From the NCBI GenBank assembly GCA_947632515.1, contig CANRPO010000008.1, forward strand, positions 35,566 through 99,565: DNA of 64,000 nt, in the 5' to 3' direction. The position numbers and the translations under genes are program-made. Shown piece after piece: positions 1-8,612 of this stretch; the stretch's first letter is position 1; the number at the start of each line of letters is the position of its first letter. The notes under the pieces were generated by a model, which worked only from the letters and a program-made list of their open reading frames with translations, had not been told where the DNA came from and made no database searches. This stretch comes from an uncultured Lachnospiraceae bacterium. GTDB lineage: Bacteria > Bacillota > Clostridia > Lachnospirales > Lachnospiraceae.

Positions 1-603
1 GAGGAAGAGCTGCAGTTTAAGACAGCCTTTATGCTTTTTGTGGGCCGCGAGTACAGCAGACGCGGCTGGGTGATGCAGCTCCACTACGGCTGCAAGCGCG
101 ACAACAACCGCCCGATGTATGACAAACTGGGCCCCGACACAGGATACGACTGCATCAACAACTACGCGCCGTCCGCCCAGATGGCAGACTTCCTGAATGC
201 GCTCATCGAGACGAACGAGCTGCCCAAGACCATCCTCTACAGTCTGAATCCCAACGACAACGAGGCCATCGGCACGATCCTCGGCTGTTTCCAGGATTCC
301 ACGGCAGTGGCCAAGATCCAGCAGGGAAGCGCTTGGTGGTTCAACGATCACAAGATCGGCATGAAGAACCAGATGCTCTCTCTCGCGAACCTGGGCAATC
401 TGTCCGGATTCGTGGGTATGCTGACAGACTCCAGAAGTTTCCTGTCCTACACGAGACACGAGTACTTCCGCCGTATCCTCTGCGATCTGATCGGCGATCT
501 GGTAGAGAACGGGGAATTCCCCTGCGATGAGGAAATCCTCTCCGAGATCGTCAAAGACATCTCCTACTACAACGCGGTACGGTATTTTGGCTTTAATCTA
601 TAA
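1..603 (+). CDS. uxaC: glucuronate (uronate) isomerase, C-terminal part
   Basis: The frame is open from base 1, so the gene begins before the window and only about 200 C-terminal residues are seen. The family converts D-glucuronate to D-fructuronate (and galacturonate to tagaturonate) in the cytoplasm. The fragment carries the conserved stretch with MQLHYGCKRDNN, the Asp in GPDTGYD, the LPKTILYSLNP segment, and the GSAWWFNDHKIGM and TDSRSFLSYTRHEYFRR blocks. These are typical of the barrel C-terminus of UxaC. It is the only plus-strand gene here and converges with the minus-strand glycosidase cluster, which fits use of glucuronic acid side chains released from plant polymers. An inverted repeat just after the stop can end transcription. 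The family call is firm; the N-terminus cannot be judged. Confidence 0.95.
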   Translation, partial: EEELQFKTAFMLFVGREYSRRGWVMQLHYGCKRDNNRPMYDKLGPDTGYDCINNYAPSAQMADFLNALIETNELPKTILYSLNPNDNEAIGTILGCFQDSTAVAKIQQGSAWWFNDHKIGMKNQMLSLANLGNLSGFVGMLTDSRSFLSYTRHEYFRRILCDLIGDLVENGEFPCDEEILSEIVKDISYYNAVRYFGFNL

Positions 604-632
604 GTCGTTGTCTGCGGGCAAATAAGAGCACA

Positions 633-663
633 AGAGAGCGGGGTCTGCGCGATCCCGCTCTCT
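633..663. terminator. bidirectional terminator-like hairpin between uxaC and the MATE gene
   Basis: A 10-bp perfect inverted repeat (arms 633-642 and 654-663) lies between two convergent genes. It is followed on the plus strand by a short T-containing tail. The U-tracts are weak on both strands, so efficiency is uncertain. Confidence 0.6.
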
Positions 664-690
664 TTATGTTTATCCGTCTCTTATTTTGTT

Positions 691-2106
691 TTATTCCGTC
701 TTTGGTTTCTGCTTGATCCGCTCCTTTTTCCAGTAGCCCGTCAGATAGACCAGATACAGGAGGACTGCCGATATTCCGTTGCTTACGACGACGGAATACC
801 AGATACTCCGCACGCCCATATGGAGCAGGCTCTCACACACGTACAGCGTGGCGAAACGAAATACCCACAGTCTCGACACGTCCACGAGCATCGTCACTTC
901 CGTGTGCCCGCTGCCCTGAAAGAGTCCCATCGTCGAGTTGTAGACGCCGTTGGTGAACACCCAGAACGCCATGATGCTCAGGAACTCCGCCGCCATGGCG
1001 ACCACCGCCTCATCCTCCGAGAAGATGCGCACGATCGCCGTGGAGATCGGCGTCCAGGACAGGATCATACCGCCCACAAGCAGAAAGACGATGATCATTT
1101 TCATGGAGAGCTTATAGCCTTCTCTCGCCCGCTCCGGCTGTCCGGCTCCCACATTCTGGCCCACGATGGTGGCCACCGCCGAGCCGATACCGTTGGAAGG
1201 AAGGGAAATCAGACCGTTCACCTTGTTGCCGATCCCGTACGCCGCCATCGCCTGCGTGCCGTACTTGAATACGCTCTTACTCATGAGCAGAAAACCGAAC
1301 TGCATTGTGCTGCCGCCGATGGCTGTGGGCAGACCGATCACAAGGATGCTCTTCAGTTTCTCTTTCTCAAATTTCAGTTTTCTCAGCGCCAGCCCGATGG
1401 CTGCCGTGCCGCTGTGCAGCAGAAGAAAGGCGATCGCCGCGGGGATCGCTTTCGCCGTGACCGTGGCAAGCGCCGCGCCCGCCACGCCCCAACGAAACCC
1501 TACCATGAACAGCGGATCGAGGATCATATTGACCGTGATGCCTAACAGATTCAGGAGCATCGGCCGCACCGTGTCCCCCTGCGCCTGATGGATCGCCGCA
1601 TAGATATTGACCGTATACAGAAAAGGCATATCCAAAATGACGAGCTGCATATAGATCCTGCTGTATGTCCATGTATTTCCTTCCGCGCCCAGCCATGTGA
1701 CGATGGCGGGCGTCGTGAGATTGCACAGGATCGCGCAGAAGACCGCGAACAGGATGGCGCAGGCAAAAATCTGGTTTGCCATGGATTTTGCGTCGTCTTT
1801 TTTGCCCGCCCCTATGTACTGTGCGATCAGCACGGACCCCGCCACCGTGATCCCCGAGCCGAAGTTGACGACGATATTCTGCACCGGCGTGATCAGATTG
1901 ATCGCCGCCAGCTCTTCCGTTCCCAGCGTGCCGAGCCAGTAGGTGTCCGTCAGATTGTACATCGTCTGCAGGAAACTGTTGATGATGACCGGGATAGCCA
2001 ACGCGAGGATCGCCTTCGTCATATTGCCGTTTAGGATCTGTTCTCTGTTCTGTTCGCTGTTTTTTCGCTTATCCAGCTTTGCTATACCATTCGTCAGTCT
2101 GCTCAT
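691..2106 (-). CDS. MATE family multi-antimicrobial/toxic-compound extrusion transporter
   Basis: This is a 471-residue integral membrane protein with about twelve hydrophobic segments, a normal MATE size. The N-terminal region (MTKAILALAIPVIINSFLQTMYNLTDTYWLG) and the internal repeat with GNKVNGLISLPSNGIGSAVATIVGQNVGAG are typical of MATE exporters, which use Na+ or H+ gradients to expel cationic drugs or metabolites. ATG at 2106 is preferred over the in-frame GTG at 2109 because AAGGTG lies at a suitable distance. The start overlaps the stop of the upstream ankyrin-GH43 gene (TGATG), so the two are probably translationally coupled. Its place at the end of a glycosidase operon might mean export of a metabolite from that pathway, but the substrate cannot be read from sequence. 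Confidence 0.9.
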   Translation of the reverse strand: MSRLTNGIAKLDKRKNSEQNREQILNGNMTKAILALAIPVIINSFLQTMYNLTDTYWLGTLGTEELAAINLITPVQNIVVNFGSGITVAGSVLIAQYIGAGKKDDAKSMANQIFACAILFAVFCAILCNLTTPAIVTWLGAEGNTWTYSRIYMQLVILDMPFLYTVNIYAAIHQAQGDTVRPMLLNLLGITVNMILDPLFMVGFRWGVAGAALATVTAKAIPAAIAFLLLHSGTAAIGLALRKLKFEKEKLKSILVIGLPTAIGGSTMQFGFLLMSKSVFKYGTQAMAAYGIGNKVNGLISLPSNGIGSAVATIVGQNVGAGQPERAREGYKLSMKMIIVFLLVGGMILSWTPISTAIVRIFSEDEAVVAMAAEFLSIMAFWVFTNGVYNSTMGLFQGSGHTEVTMLVDVSRLWVFRFATLYVCESLLHMGVRSIWYSVVVSNGISAVLLYLVYLTGYWKKERIKQKPKTE

Positions 2107-4022
2107 CACAACACCTTATACGCAAAATCTTCAAATTCCACCGACAACTCGTTTTCACCCGCATATGCATACATGCCGACCATCGCCCCGGTGAAACGCT
2201 TGCCCATGGAGACGCCCTCGTCGCACAGATAGTAGACGTCTGCAAGCGTCCCGCTCTCATATCGGAAGTCTCCCGCCGCCGCATAGAACTGCCTTTCCAG
2301 ACCTTTGGTTCTGACGCCCAGCTCCATGCGTCCGGCGCAGTCCGCCCCCTGCTCTCCGTACGTCCCGTCAAGATACTTTTTCTCATGGAGAGTCGTCTGT
2401 TTCCCGACGCGCTCCTTCATCTGCAGGAACATTCCGTTTTCGTCCGTTCCCACGGAAAAGCTCACCCAGCTGTTCTCGTCGTAATAGCAGATGATCCCGG
2501 CCTCCTGTCCGGCCACAAGCTTCGGCATATGCATGGTCACCTCAGCCGCAAAGTTGAAGTCCGACTGTCTGCGCAGGCACAGATTCCTGGCCGCCACATC
2601 GGAAAGCGGCGCTCTGCTCCCCTTGAGGATAAACCGACCGCCCTCGATTCTCACACCGTCTGCGTCCGGCTCTCTGGGGCTGACCCACTGCATCTCCGGC
2701 GCCTCCTTCGGCGTATAGAGCGGAAGATCCGGCCTCTTCTGCAGGACGCTGGGGCCGTTCAATTCATTCACGACAGGCCAGCCGTCTTCCGTCCACCGGA
2801 TCGGATCGAGCGCCGTCTCCCGGCCAAGCATACTGCATATGGCCGGTCCTTCCCCGCTGTCGCGCCACAACTTCCTGCCGCACAGATAGACCATATACCA
2901 GTCCCCCGCCGCCGTCTGTACAGGCTTGCCGTGCCCGCAGCGCCAGATCCCCGCTCCTTCGTCCTCCTGCCGCATGATCGGATTGTAGGGGCAGGGTTCA
3001 TAATCGCCCATAAGCGTCCTGCTCCTTGCCACGGTGATACGGTGTCCCACGCCCGTACCACCCTCCGCCAGAAAGAGATAATACCAGCCGTCCTTATGCA
3101 AAAGGTGCGGTCCCTCCGGCGCGCGTTTCTGATCCCCATAATACAGGAGCCTCGCCTCGGAGATCTGCCGTTTGCAGTCTGCGGACAGTTCAAAGATACG
3201 CGCCCCTCTGTTCAGCAGCATATAATGTCTTCCGTCCCCGTCATGGAAGATGGACGGGTCGATGCCGTCCTCCTCGATATAGGCCGGCTCACTGTAAGGC
3301 CCCTCCGGTTTGTCGGAGGAGACGACGATCTGCCTGCGGTAGACCGTGCCCGTGTCGTTCAGCCGATAGGTCGCCGTGATATAAAACGTCCCCTTGTCGT
3401 AGGAGATGTCAGGCGCCCAATAGCCTCTGCCGCCTTCCAGATCTCCCAGCTTCGCCCACGCAGGATTCGTGATCGCGTGGCCGATGATCTCCCAATGTAC
3501 CAGATCCTTAGAGTGCGAGATCGGAATACAGGGGAAGAAGATAAAACTGGAGTTGACCATGTAATAGTCCTCCCCCACACGGACGATGGAGGGGTCCGGG
3601 AACATGCCCCGCCTGATGGGATTGTGGTACATCTCCTCGTAGGGAGCGCCCACCCTCTCTTCAAAATAGGCGAGAAGTTCTCTATGTTTTCCCTCATAGG
3701 CGATCTGATAGGGCGTCACCAGATCCCGATCGCCGCTCAGAATATCCATGCCGACCTTTTCCACCAGATAACGGCAGAGCGATGTGTTTCCCGACATCGC
3801 CCCGTAGTGAAGAATATTCCTGTTCGCGCCGTCCACCGCGTTCATGCTGGCTCTGGAATATTCCACGATATATTTTACCAGCTCCGGATTCCCGCCCGCC
3901 GCGGCGAGAAAAGGGACGGCGATCCCGCGCTCGTCCTTCTCGTCTATCGCGGACGGGTTCTCGGTCAGGATTCTTCTGACCTCGTCAATGTTCTGCTCTT
4001 TTACCGCATCCTGAATCGTCAT
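2106..4022 (-). CDS. ankyrin-repeat / GH43 glycosidase fusion protein
   Basis: A 638-residue protein with two parts. Residues 1 to about 125 look like ankyrin repeats (for example IAVPFLAAAGGNPELVKYIV and RNILHYGAMSGNTSLCRYLV). From about 133 there is a GH43 five-blade propeller of the beta-xylosidase/arabinofuranosidase type, followed by a beta-sandwich tail. The three GH43 acidic residues are visible: general base D143 in FPDPSIVRV, pKa modulator D255 in DGIDPSIFHD, and general acid E303 in APEGPHLL. There is no signal peptide, so it should act in the cytoplasm on imported oligosaccharides. Its Shine-Dalgarno GGAGGG overlaps the stop of the upstream GH43 gene, 15 bases away. The ankyrin domain is unusual for GH43 and may serve in protein contacts. 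The exact substrate is unknown. Confidence 0.88.
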   Translation of the reverse strand: MTIQDAVKEQNIDEVRRILTENPSAIDEKDERGIAVPFLAAAGGNPELVKYIVEYSRASMNAVDGANRNILHYGAMSGNTSLCRYLVEKVGMDILSGDRDLVTPYQIAYEGKHRELLAYFEERVGAPYEEMYHNPIRRGMFPDPSIVRVGEDYYMVNSSFIFFPCIPISHSKDLVHWEIIGHAITNPAWAKLGDLEGGRGYWAPDISYDKGTFYITATYRLNDTGTVYRRQIVVSSDKPEGPYSEPAYIEEDGIDPSIFHDGDGRHYMLLNRGARIFELSADCKRQISEARLLYYGDQKRAPEGPHLLHKDGWYYLFLAEGGTGVGHRITVARSRTLMGDYEPCPYNPIMRQEDEGAGIWRCGHGKPVQTAAGDWYMVYLCGRKLWRDSGEGPAICSMLGRETALDPIRWTEDGWPVVNELNGPSVLQKRPDLPLYTPKEAPEMQWVSPREPDADGVRIEGGRFILKGSRAPLSDVAARNLCLRRQSDFNFAAEVTMHMPKLVAGQEAGIICYYDENSWVSFSVGTDENGMFLQMKERVGKQTTLHEKKYLDGTYGEQGADCAGRMELGVRTKGLERQFYAAAGDFRYESGTLADVYYLCDEGVSMGKRFTGAMVGMYAYAGENELSVEFEDFAYKVL

Positions 4023-4037
4023 ACGCGCTGTACCCTC

Positions 4038-5591
4038 CTACAGACTCTCCACATGGATATAGTCAAAATCTGCGTAGCCGCTCTGCTCTCTGCCCGAGAC
4101 AACCCCGGCAAACAGACCGATCTTCGCGCCCACCCACGTGTGGTCCGTGGGGAAGAAGGACGTTTCTACTTTCACATAATTCGTCCCATCCACTGAGAAC
4201 TCCATCGTGAAACTGTCTTCCGTCAGGCTTTCCCGGAACCGGACCTCGGTGACATCGTCTTTCACTTCCAGCTCTCTCACTTCCTCCTCCATGCCTTTCG
4301 CGCCGTCGAAACTCTGCGCGTAGACAAGTTTCCTCCTGCCGCCTGTCACGCGGACTGCGAGATAGGCGTAGTGTCCGCCCATCATGACAAGACCCGCCTG
4401 CCCGTTCTCCTTTAACCCGTCAAGACGGATTTTCGTCTCCGCGAGGAAGCAGGGGCACACCAATTTCTGGGTCAGCACATTGGCATTCTCCCACAGGATC
4501 GGCGCGTCGCCGCCCGAGGGATTGAGCGCGAACAGGCGCAGATGGCCGGGATTCTCCGACAGGGAGAAGAAATCTTCTCCGGCGTTGCCGAGCCACTGCC
4601 ACTGTAAGCCGAGTTCCGTGCCCTCAAAATCATCCGACGCCGCGAGATAGGTCATCTCGTTGTCTTTGCCCATATCGGGTTTTTCATGCACAAGACACGG
4701 CCTGCCGCAGCCCTCCGCGTCCTGATCCACGCCGATCACCGGCCAATCGTTCTCCCAGTGGACAGGCTGCAGATGCACGATCCTCCCGTACAGCCCCCTG
4801 TCCTGAAAATGCAGAAACCACTCCTGCCCCGAGAGGGTGTCCACCAGACCGCCCTGGTGCGGGCCGTTCACCTCCGTGTCCCCCTGTTTCATGACGATCT
4901 TCTCCTCGTAGGGGCCATAGATGCTCCGGGAGCGCAGCGCCGTCTGCCATCCCGTCCGAACGCCCCCCGCAGGAGCTAGGATATAGTAGAAACCATTTCG
5001 CTTGTATACCTTCGGCCCCTCGATGGTGGGCTGGGTCTCCACGCCGTTGAACAGAATGTGATCCGGCGCGGCGGCTTTCGTTCCATCTGCCGTCATAGGA
5101 AAAATACCCAGACAGCTCTTGAAACCGATACGGCTCTTCGCGTAGCCGTGCACGATGTAGGCCTTGCCGTCCTCCTCCCAGTAGGGGCAGGGATCGATCA
5201 GCCCTTTTCCCTCCAGGACAAGCACAGGCGCCTCCCAGTCTCCCAGCGGATCCTTCGTCTTCACCATAAAGATCCCCTCGTCCGGCATCCCGTAGTAAAT
5301 ATAAAACTCTCCGGCATGATAGCGGATGGCAGGCGCCCAGATTCCCTTGGCATGCTGCGGCGTGTCGTACGCCTCATAGTCGATGCGCTCCTTTACGGCA
5401 TAGTTTTCCAGTTTCCAGTTCACCAGATCCTTCGATGTGAGGATCGGCAGACCGGGGATATAGTTAAAACTGGACGCCGTCATATAAAAGGTGTCGCCCA
5501 CCCTGATCACATCCGGATCTGAATAATCCGCATACAGGATCGGGTTACGGTAGGTTCCGTCCCCCAAATCCGATTTCCATAAACGCTCCAT
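4038..5591 (-). CDS. GH43 glycosidase (beta-xylosidase / alpha-L-arabinofuranosidase type) with C-terminal beta-sandwich
   Basis: A 517-residue cytoplasmic enzyme. The GH43 propeller begins with YRNPILYADYSDPDVIRVGD, where D25 is the likely base. D133 in GLIDPCPYWE is the modulator and E191 in TIEGPKVYKR the general acid. Residues from about 320 form the XynB-like beta-sandwich common in GH43_12-type enzymes. Such proteins release xylose or arabinose from short oligosaccharides. ATG at 5591 is chosen because AGGAG lies six bases upstream; an upstream TTG at 5612 has no such site and would add seven unlikely residues. It sits between the SGNH esterase and the ankyrin-GH43 gene in one transcription unit. 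Family confident, substrate not. Confidence 0.92.
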   Translation of the reverse strand: MERLWKSDLGDGTYRNPILYADYSDPDVIRVGDTFYMTASSFNYIPGLPILTSKDLVNWKLENYAVKERIDYEAYDTPQHAKGIWAPAIRYHAGEFYIYYGMPDEGIFMVKTKDPLGDWEAPVLVLEGKGLIDPCPYWEEDGKAYIVHGYAKSRIGFKSCLGIFPMTADGTKAAAPDHILFNGVETQPTIEGPKVYKRNGFYYILAPAGGVRTGWQTALRSRSIYGPYEEKIVMKQGDTEVNGPHQGGLVDTLSGQEWFLHFQDRGLYGRIVHLQPVHWENDWPVIGVDQDAEGCGRPCLVHEKPDMGKDNEMTYLAASDDFEGTELGLQWQWLGNAGEDFFSLSENPGHLRLFALNPSGGDAPILWENANVLTQKLVCPCFLAETKIRLDGLKENGQAGLVMMGGHYAYLAVRVTGGRRKLVYAQSFDGAKGMEEEVRELEVKDDVTEVRFRESLTEDSFTMEFSVDGTNYVKVETSFFPTDHTWVGAKIGLFAGVVSGREQSGYADFDYIHVESL

Positions 5592-5611
5592 AGAAACTCC
5601 TCTCCACAGCA

Positions 5612-5637
5612 AAACCGCGCGTCGTCAAGCGCGGTTT
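5612..5637 (-). other. intergenic hairpin upstream of the GH43 gene
   Basis: A perfect 9-bp inverted repeat (arms 5612-5620 and 5629-5637, 8-base loop) lies between the SGNH gene and GH43. On the minus strand it is followed by only four T, so it may be a weak terminator, an attenuator or an mRNA-stabilising stem. Confidence 0.45.
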
Positions 5638-5676
5638 CTGCTGCCCCATATATTTTTACATTCCACAAAAGATATG

Positions 5677-6390
5677 TTACATTCCATAAAAGGGTTTCTC
5701 AAACAGATCCTCCAACAGGAGATCCGCGTAGATGCCGCCCAGCTCTTTCAGCCCTCTGGCGATACAGCCCGCATAGATCACCGCGCCCTCGTAGCGCAGA
5801 TGGGTGTTGTCCGTGTCAAGTCCCTCCGGGTGGTACGGATAGATGCCCGCGGGTATGTGCATATACCAGGTCAGCGTATTCTCAGGCCCGACCTTCTCCA
5901 GTTTCTCTCTGCTCATGGTGAACAGATCGATCAGCGGCACGTCCAGCTCCTTCGCCGTCTCCTTCATCGCCTGCACGTAGGGAAGATGCAGACTCTCCTC
6001 CAGATGGCCGTCCTCCTTGAAGTTCCTTCTCTCCAACGGTGTGATGAGAACCGGATGCGCCTTCTTATCCCGCGCCACATTGACGAACTTGCCGAGATTT
6101 GTGCGATACTCCGTCTCCGGGTCGGTGTAGCGCGCCGGATCCGCCTCCTTCTCGTCGTTGTGGCCGAACTGGATAAAGAGGAAATCTCCCTCCGAGATGC
6201 GGTCGTAGATCGGCACAAGCCGTGACTCGTCGATAAAACTCTTTGTGCTGCGCCCGTTCTTCGCGTGATTTTCCACTCTGATCTCCGGTTTCAGGTACAT
6301 CGGCAGCACCTGCCCAAGCCCTGTCTGGGGAAAGGTCAGGATCCCGTTGAACTGTACTGTGGAATCCCCCGCCCAATATATTGTACTCAT
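5677..6390 (-). CDS. SGNH/GDSL hydrolase, rhamnogalacturonan acetylesterase-like
   Basis: A 237-residue protein with the SGNH blocks in order: GDSTV with the nucleophile Ser10, the Gly/Asn block around HAKNGRSTKSF, FGHNDE, and the catalytic Asp/His in DNTHL. The GDSTV version and the FIQFGHNDEK form are typical of the rhamnogalacturonan acetylesterase group, which removes acetyl esters from pectin or related oligosaccharides. There is no signal peptide, so it probably works in the cytoplasm on imported acetylated oligosaccharides. The ATG at 6390 has GGAGG close upstream; an in-frame TTG at 6402 is less likely. It is first in the unit running to the two GH43 genes and the MATE gene. Xylan acetylesterase activity is an equally possible role in this context. 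Confidence 0.88.
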   Translation of the reverse strand: MSTIYWAGDSTVQFNGILTFPQTGLGQVLPMYLKPEIRVENHAKNGRSTKSFIDESRLVPIYDRISEGDFLFIQFGHNDEKEADPARYTDPETEYRTNLGKFVNVARDKKAHPVLITPLERRNFKEDGHLEESLHLPYVQAMKETAKELDVPLIDLFTMSREKLEKVGPENTLTWYMHIPAGIYPYHPEGLDTDNTHLRYEGAVIYAGCIARGLKELGGIYADLLLEDLFEKPFYGM

Positions 6391-6433
6391 ATGCTCCTCC
6401 AATCGAATTTATTATTTGGGTGTGCGGACGAAT

Positions 6434-6594
6434 GTGTGGGAGGTGGTTTTGGAGAGAGGCAAAAGGGTCTGCCGCCTGCGGCGGCATAGACAGCCTGCGC
6501 AAAAATCGTCGGGCAAGCTAGCTTGCCCATGCGATTTCTTGTGCAGGCTACTCACATCGCTTTGCGATGTGAGCCCTTTTGCCCCACCCCACAC
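6434..6594. repeat. nested, multi-branched palindromic element
   Basis: An outer pair of arms (6434-6467 and 6574-6594, sharing GTGTGGG and GGCAAAAGGG with a bulge on the left arm) encloses several inner hairpins. These are GCCGCC...GGCGGC (about 6471-6485), a long stem of GCCTGCGCAAAAATCG pairing imperfectly with CGATTTCTTGTGCAGGC (6493-6548) and capped by a GGGCAAGC palindrome, and CACATCGC...GCGATGTG (6553-6571). No ORF is convincing here. It could be a small MITE-like or REP-like repeat, or a structured RNA. The 6403-6679 gap holds this element plus the terminator that follows the permease gene. Confidence 0.55.
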
Positions 6595-6612
6595 CAATCG
6601 CCTACACCCTTT

Positions 6613-6652
6613 TTCACAAAATTGGTGCAGGAGAAAATTCCTCCTGCACCAA
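6613..6652 (-). terminator. rho-independent terminator after the sugar ABC transporter operon
   Basis: A perfect 12-bp stem (6622-6633 with 6641-6652, 7-base loop) is followed on the minus strand by a short U-rich tail (TTTTGT). It lies 28 bases after the stop of the LplC-type permease and should separate the transporter genes from the downstream enzyme genes, at least partly. Confidence 0.8.
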
Positions 6653-6679
6653 CCAAAACCATATTTCAGTTAAGAGCAA

Positions 6680-7525
6680 TTACTCTTTAACAGCTCCGAT
6701 GTTGACACCCTTAACGAAGTATTTCTGCAGGAAAGGATACAGGATCATGAACGGGATGATAACGATAATGATCGCCGCATTCTTGACCGTGTTCTCCGTC
6801 GCGTTGCTGCCTGCCGTAGGCGGCAGATCGCTGCCCATAACCATTCCGCGCAGTTTCATCTGGAAGTTGTACCACTTGGAGTCTGTGATGTACAGTTTGT
6901 AGTGCGTGTAATCGTTCCAGTACGTTACCGCGAACATCAGGCCGATGGATGCCAGCGCCGCCTTGGACATCGGCAGCACGATGCGGATAAAGGTCTGCAT
7001 CGGCGAGCAGCCGTCCAGCGTCGCGGACTCAAACAAGCTCTGCGGGATCCCCTCGAAGAAGTTTCTCATCAGCACCAGATTGTACACGTTCAATGCCGGG
7101 AACAGGATAACAACCCAGATCGTGTTCGTCAGGTGCAGTCCTCTCAATACCAGGTAGGTAGGGATCATACCGCCGTTGAAGATCATGGTAAACAGCAGCA
7201 TGTTCGCGAAGAAGTTTCTGCCCGGCATATCCCACTGGATCAATACATACGCGCCCAGCGTTGACAGCGTCAGCGCAATCAGTGTGCCGACGATCGTGGT
7301 GATAAAGGAGATGATCAGCGGTCGCAGCAGCGTCGGGTTCGAGAAGACGTTCTTATAACCGTCCAGACCGAAAGCCTCCGGCCACAGTTTCATACCGTAT
7401 GCCGTATGTAAGTCGAAGGAGTCAACGATGACCTTCCACATGGGAACCAGGATAACAAACGCCAGTATAATAAACACCAGACCATTGATGATCTGAAAAG
7501 CTGAAATTTTCTTTTTCTTCTTCAT
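6680..7525 (-). CDS. carbohydrate ABC transporter permease, LplC/YtcP type
   Basis: A 281-residue membrane protein with six predicted helices, one of two permeases of a CUT1-type importer. The cytoplasmic EAA loop is visible as FFEGIPQSLFESATLDGCSPMQTFIRIVLPMSKAALASIG, which docks the ATPase. The N-terminal FVILVPMWKVIVDSF and the C-terminal KYFVKGVNIGAVKE are typical of the LplC group. It follows the LplB-type gene by 12 bases. No ATPase gene is present in the cluster, so the importer probably uses a shared MsmK/UgpC-like ATPase encoded elsewhere. A strong terminator follows. Substrate likely an oligosaccharide; not defined by the sequence. Confidence 0.93.
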   Translation of the reverse strand: MKKKKKISAFQIINGLVFIILAFVILVPMWKVIVDSFDLHTAYGMKLWPEAFGLDGYKNVFSNPTLLRPLIISFITTIVGTLIALTLSTLGAYVLIQWDMPGRNFFANMLLFTMIFNGGMIPTYLVLRGLHLTNTIWVVILFPALNVYNLVLMRNFFEGIPQSLFESATLDGCSPMQTFIRIVLPMSKAALASIGLMFAVTYWNDYTHYKLYITDSKWYNFQMKLRGMVMGSDLPPTAGSNATENTVKNAAIIIVIIPFMILYPFLQKYFVKGVNIGAVKE

Positions 7526-7537
7526 GCCATTCCCTCC

Positions 7538-8473
7538 TTACACGATTCCGCGGCCTTCGCGTACTTTCTTACTCCACTGGTTGCAGACAAGAACGAGCAC
7601 GCAGCCCACCAGAGACTTGAACAGACCGACCGCCGTGGTGTAGCCGTAGTTCGGAATAGCGCCGCTGTTAAAGCTCTGATAGTAGATGTAGGTCTCAAGT
7701 ACGTTGGCTACGTTCAGCACCGCGTCGTTCTGCAGTACGAAAGCGGACTCGAACAGATTCATGACCTTGGCAAGGTTTAGGATGATGACCGTCAGGATCG
7801 TATTGCGCAGCTGCGGGAAGGTGATGTACCACATCTTACCCCATCTGCCGGCGCCGTCGATAGCCGCCGCCTCATAGAGGTCCGTATTGATGCCGGCCAG
7901 CGTCGCCATGAAGATGACGGTCTGCCAACCGGTCTCTTTCCAAAGGTTGATGATATAATAAGCAGGACGCCACCACTTCGAATTTCCCAGGAAGTAGATC
8001 ATGCTGCCGGAATCCAGCACGCCCAGATTTACGAGGAGCGTGTTCACGAGACCGCTGCTCGAAGGCGACAGGATCAAGGAGAAAATCGATGCCGTCACAA
8101 CCCATGACATGAAGTGCGGCAGGTAGATGATCGTCTGCACTACTTTCTTAAACAAAAGGTTGGCAATCTCATTCAGCAGGATCGACACGATGACCGCGAA
8201 CGCCGTCGTGAGCAACAGCTTGATGATACTGATCTGAATGGTGTTCCAGAACGCCGACCAGAAATTCTGCATCGAGAACATTCTCTGGAAGTTCTCTAAC
8301 CCTCTAAACGCAGGTTCTCTTATGCCGTTATAGTTGGTAAACGCGTAGCGGATGCCGAGCATCGGCGCATAAAAGAAGATGATGGCAAATACAAATACCG
8401 GAAGGAACATCAGATAAAATCCCCTATACTTGTAAATTTTGGCCATAGTCTTATTTTTTTTCTTTTCTTTCAT
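7538..8473 (-). CDS. carbohydrate ABC transporter permease, LplB type
   Basis: A 311-residue permease with a basic, short N-terminal tail followed by the first membrane helix (FYLMFLPVFVFAIIFFYAPMLG), as in LplB/YteP proteins. The EAA loop appears as INTDLYEAAAIDGAGRWGKMWYITFPQLRNTI. It pairs with the downstream LplC-type permease and the upstream binding protein in one operon. The gap to the binding-protein gene (139 bases) contains a perfect 11-bp hairpin that may lower expression of the permeases relative to the binding protein, a frequent arrangement in such operons. The family is sure, the sugar is not. Confidence 0.93.
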   Translation of the reverse strand: MKEKKKNKTMAKIYKYRGFYLMFLPVFVFAIIFFYAPMLGIRYAFTNYNGIREPAFRGLENFQRMFSMQNFWSAFWNTIQISIIKLLLTTAFAVIVSILLNEIANLLFKKVVQTIIYLPHFMSWVVTASIFSLILSPSSSGLVNTLLVNLGVLDSGSMIYFLGNSKWWRPAYYIINLWKETGWQTVIFMATLAGINTDLYEAAAIDGAGRWGKMWYITFPQLRNTILTVIILNLAKVMNLFESAFVLQNDAVLNVANVLETYIYYQSFNSGAIPNYGYTTAVGLFKSLVGCVLVLVCNQWSKKVREGRGIV

Positions 8474-8559
8474 ATCCGTCCTTCCTCTCCCACATAATTG
8501 AAGAAATACCGCTCTGATACTGCGTCGCGGAAACGGTGAGCGGCCGTCTCCCCTGATAG

Positions 8560-8592
8560 ATTAGGCGGAGTAAAAATGCCGCTCCGCCTAAT
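8560..8592 (-). other. intercistronic hairpin between binding-protein and permease genes
   Basis: Perfect 11-bp inverted repeat (8560-8570 and 8582-8592) with an 11-base loop and no U-tract on the minus strand. It resembles stems that stabilise the abundant binding-protein message by blocking 3' decay. Confidence 0.6.
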
Positions 8593-8612
8593 ACTAATCA
8601 CTGAATCATTGC

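Noticed and set aside
2079..4196. Long plus-strand ORF of 705 codons
   Set aside because: It lies fully antisense to the ankyrin-GH43 gene, which has catalytic motifs. The translation is Arg/His/Pro-rich without recognisable domains, as expected for a shadow frame in GC-rich DNA.
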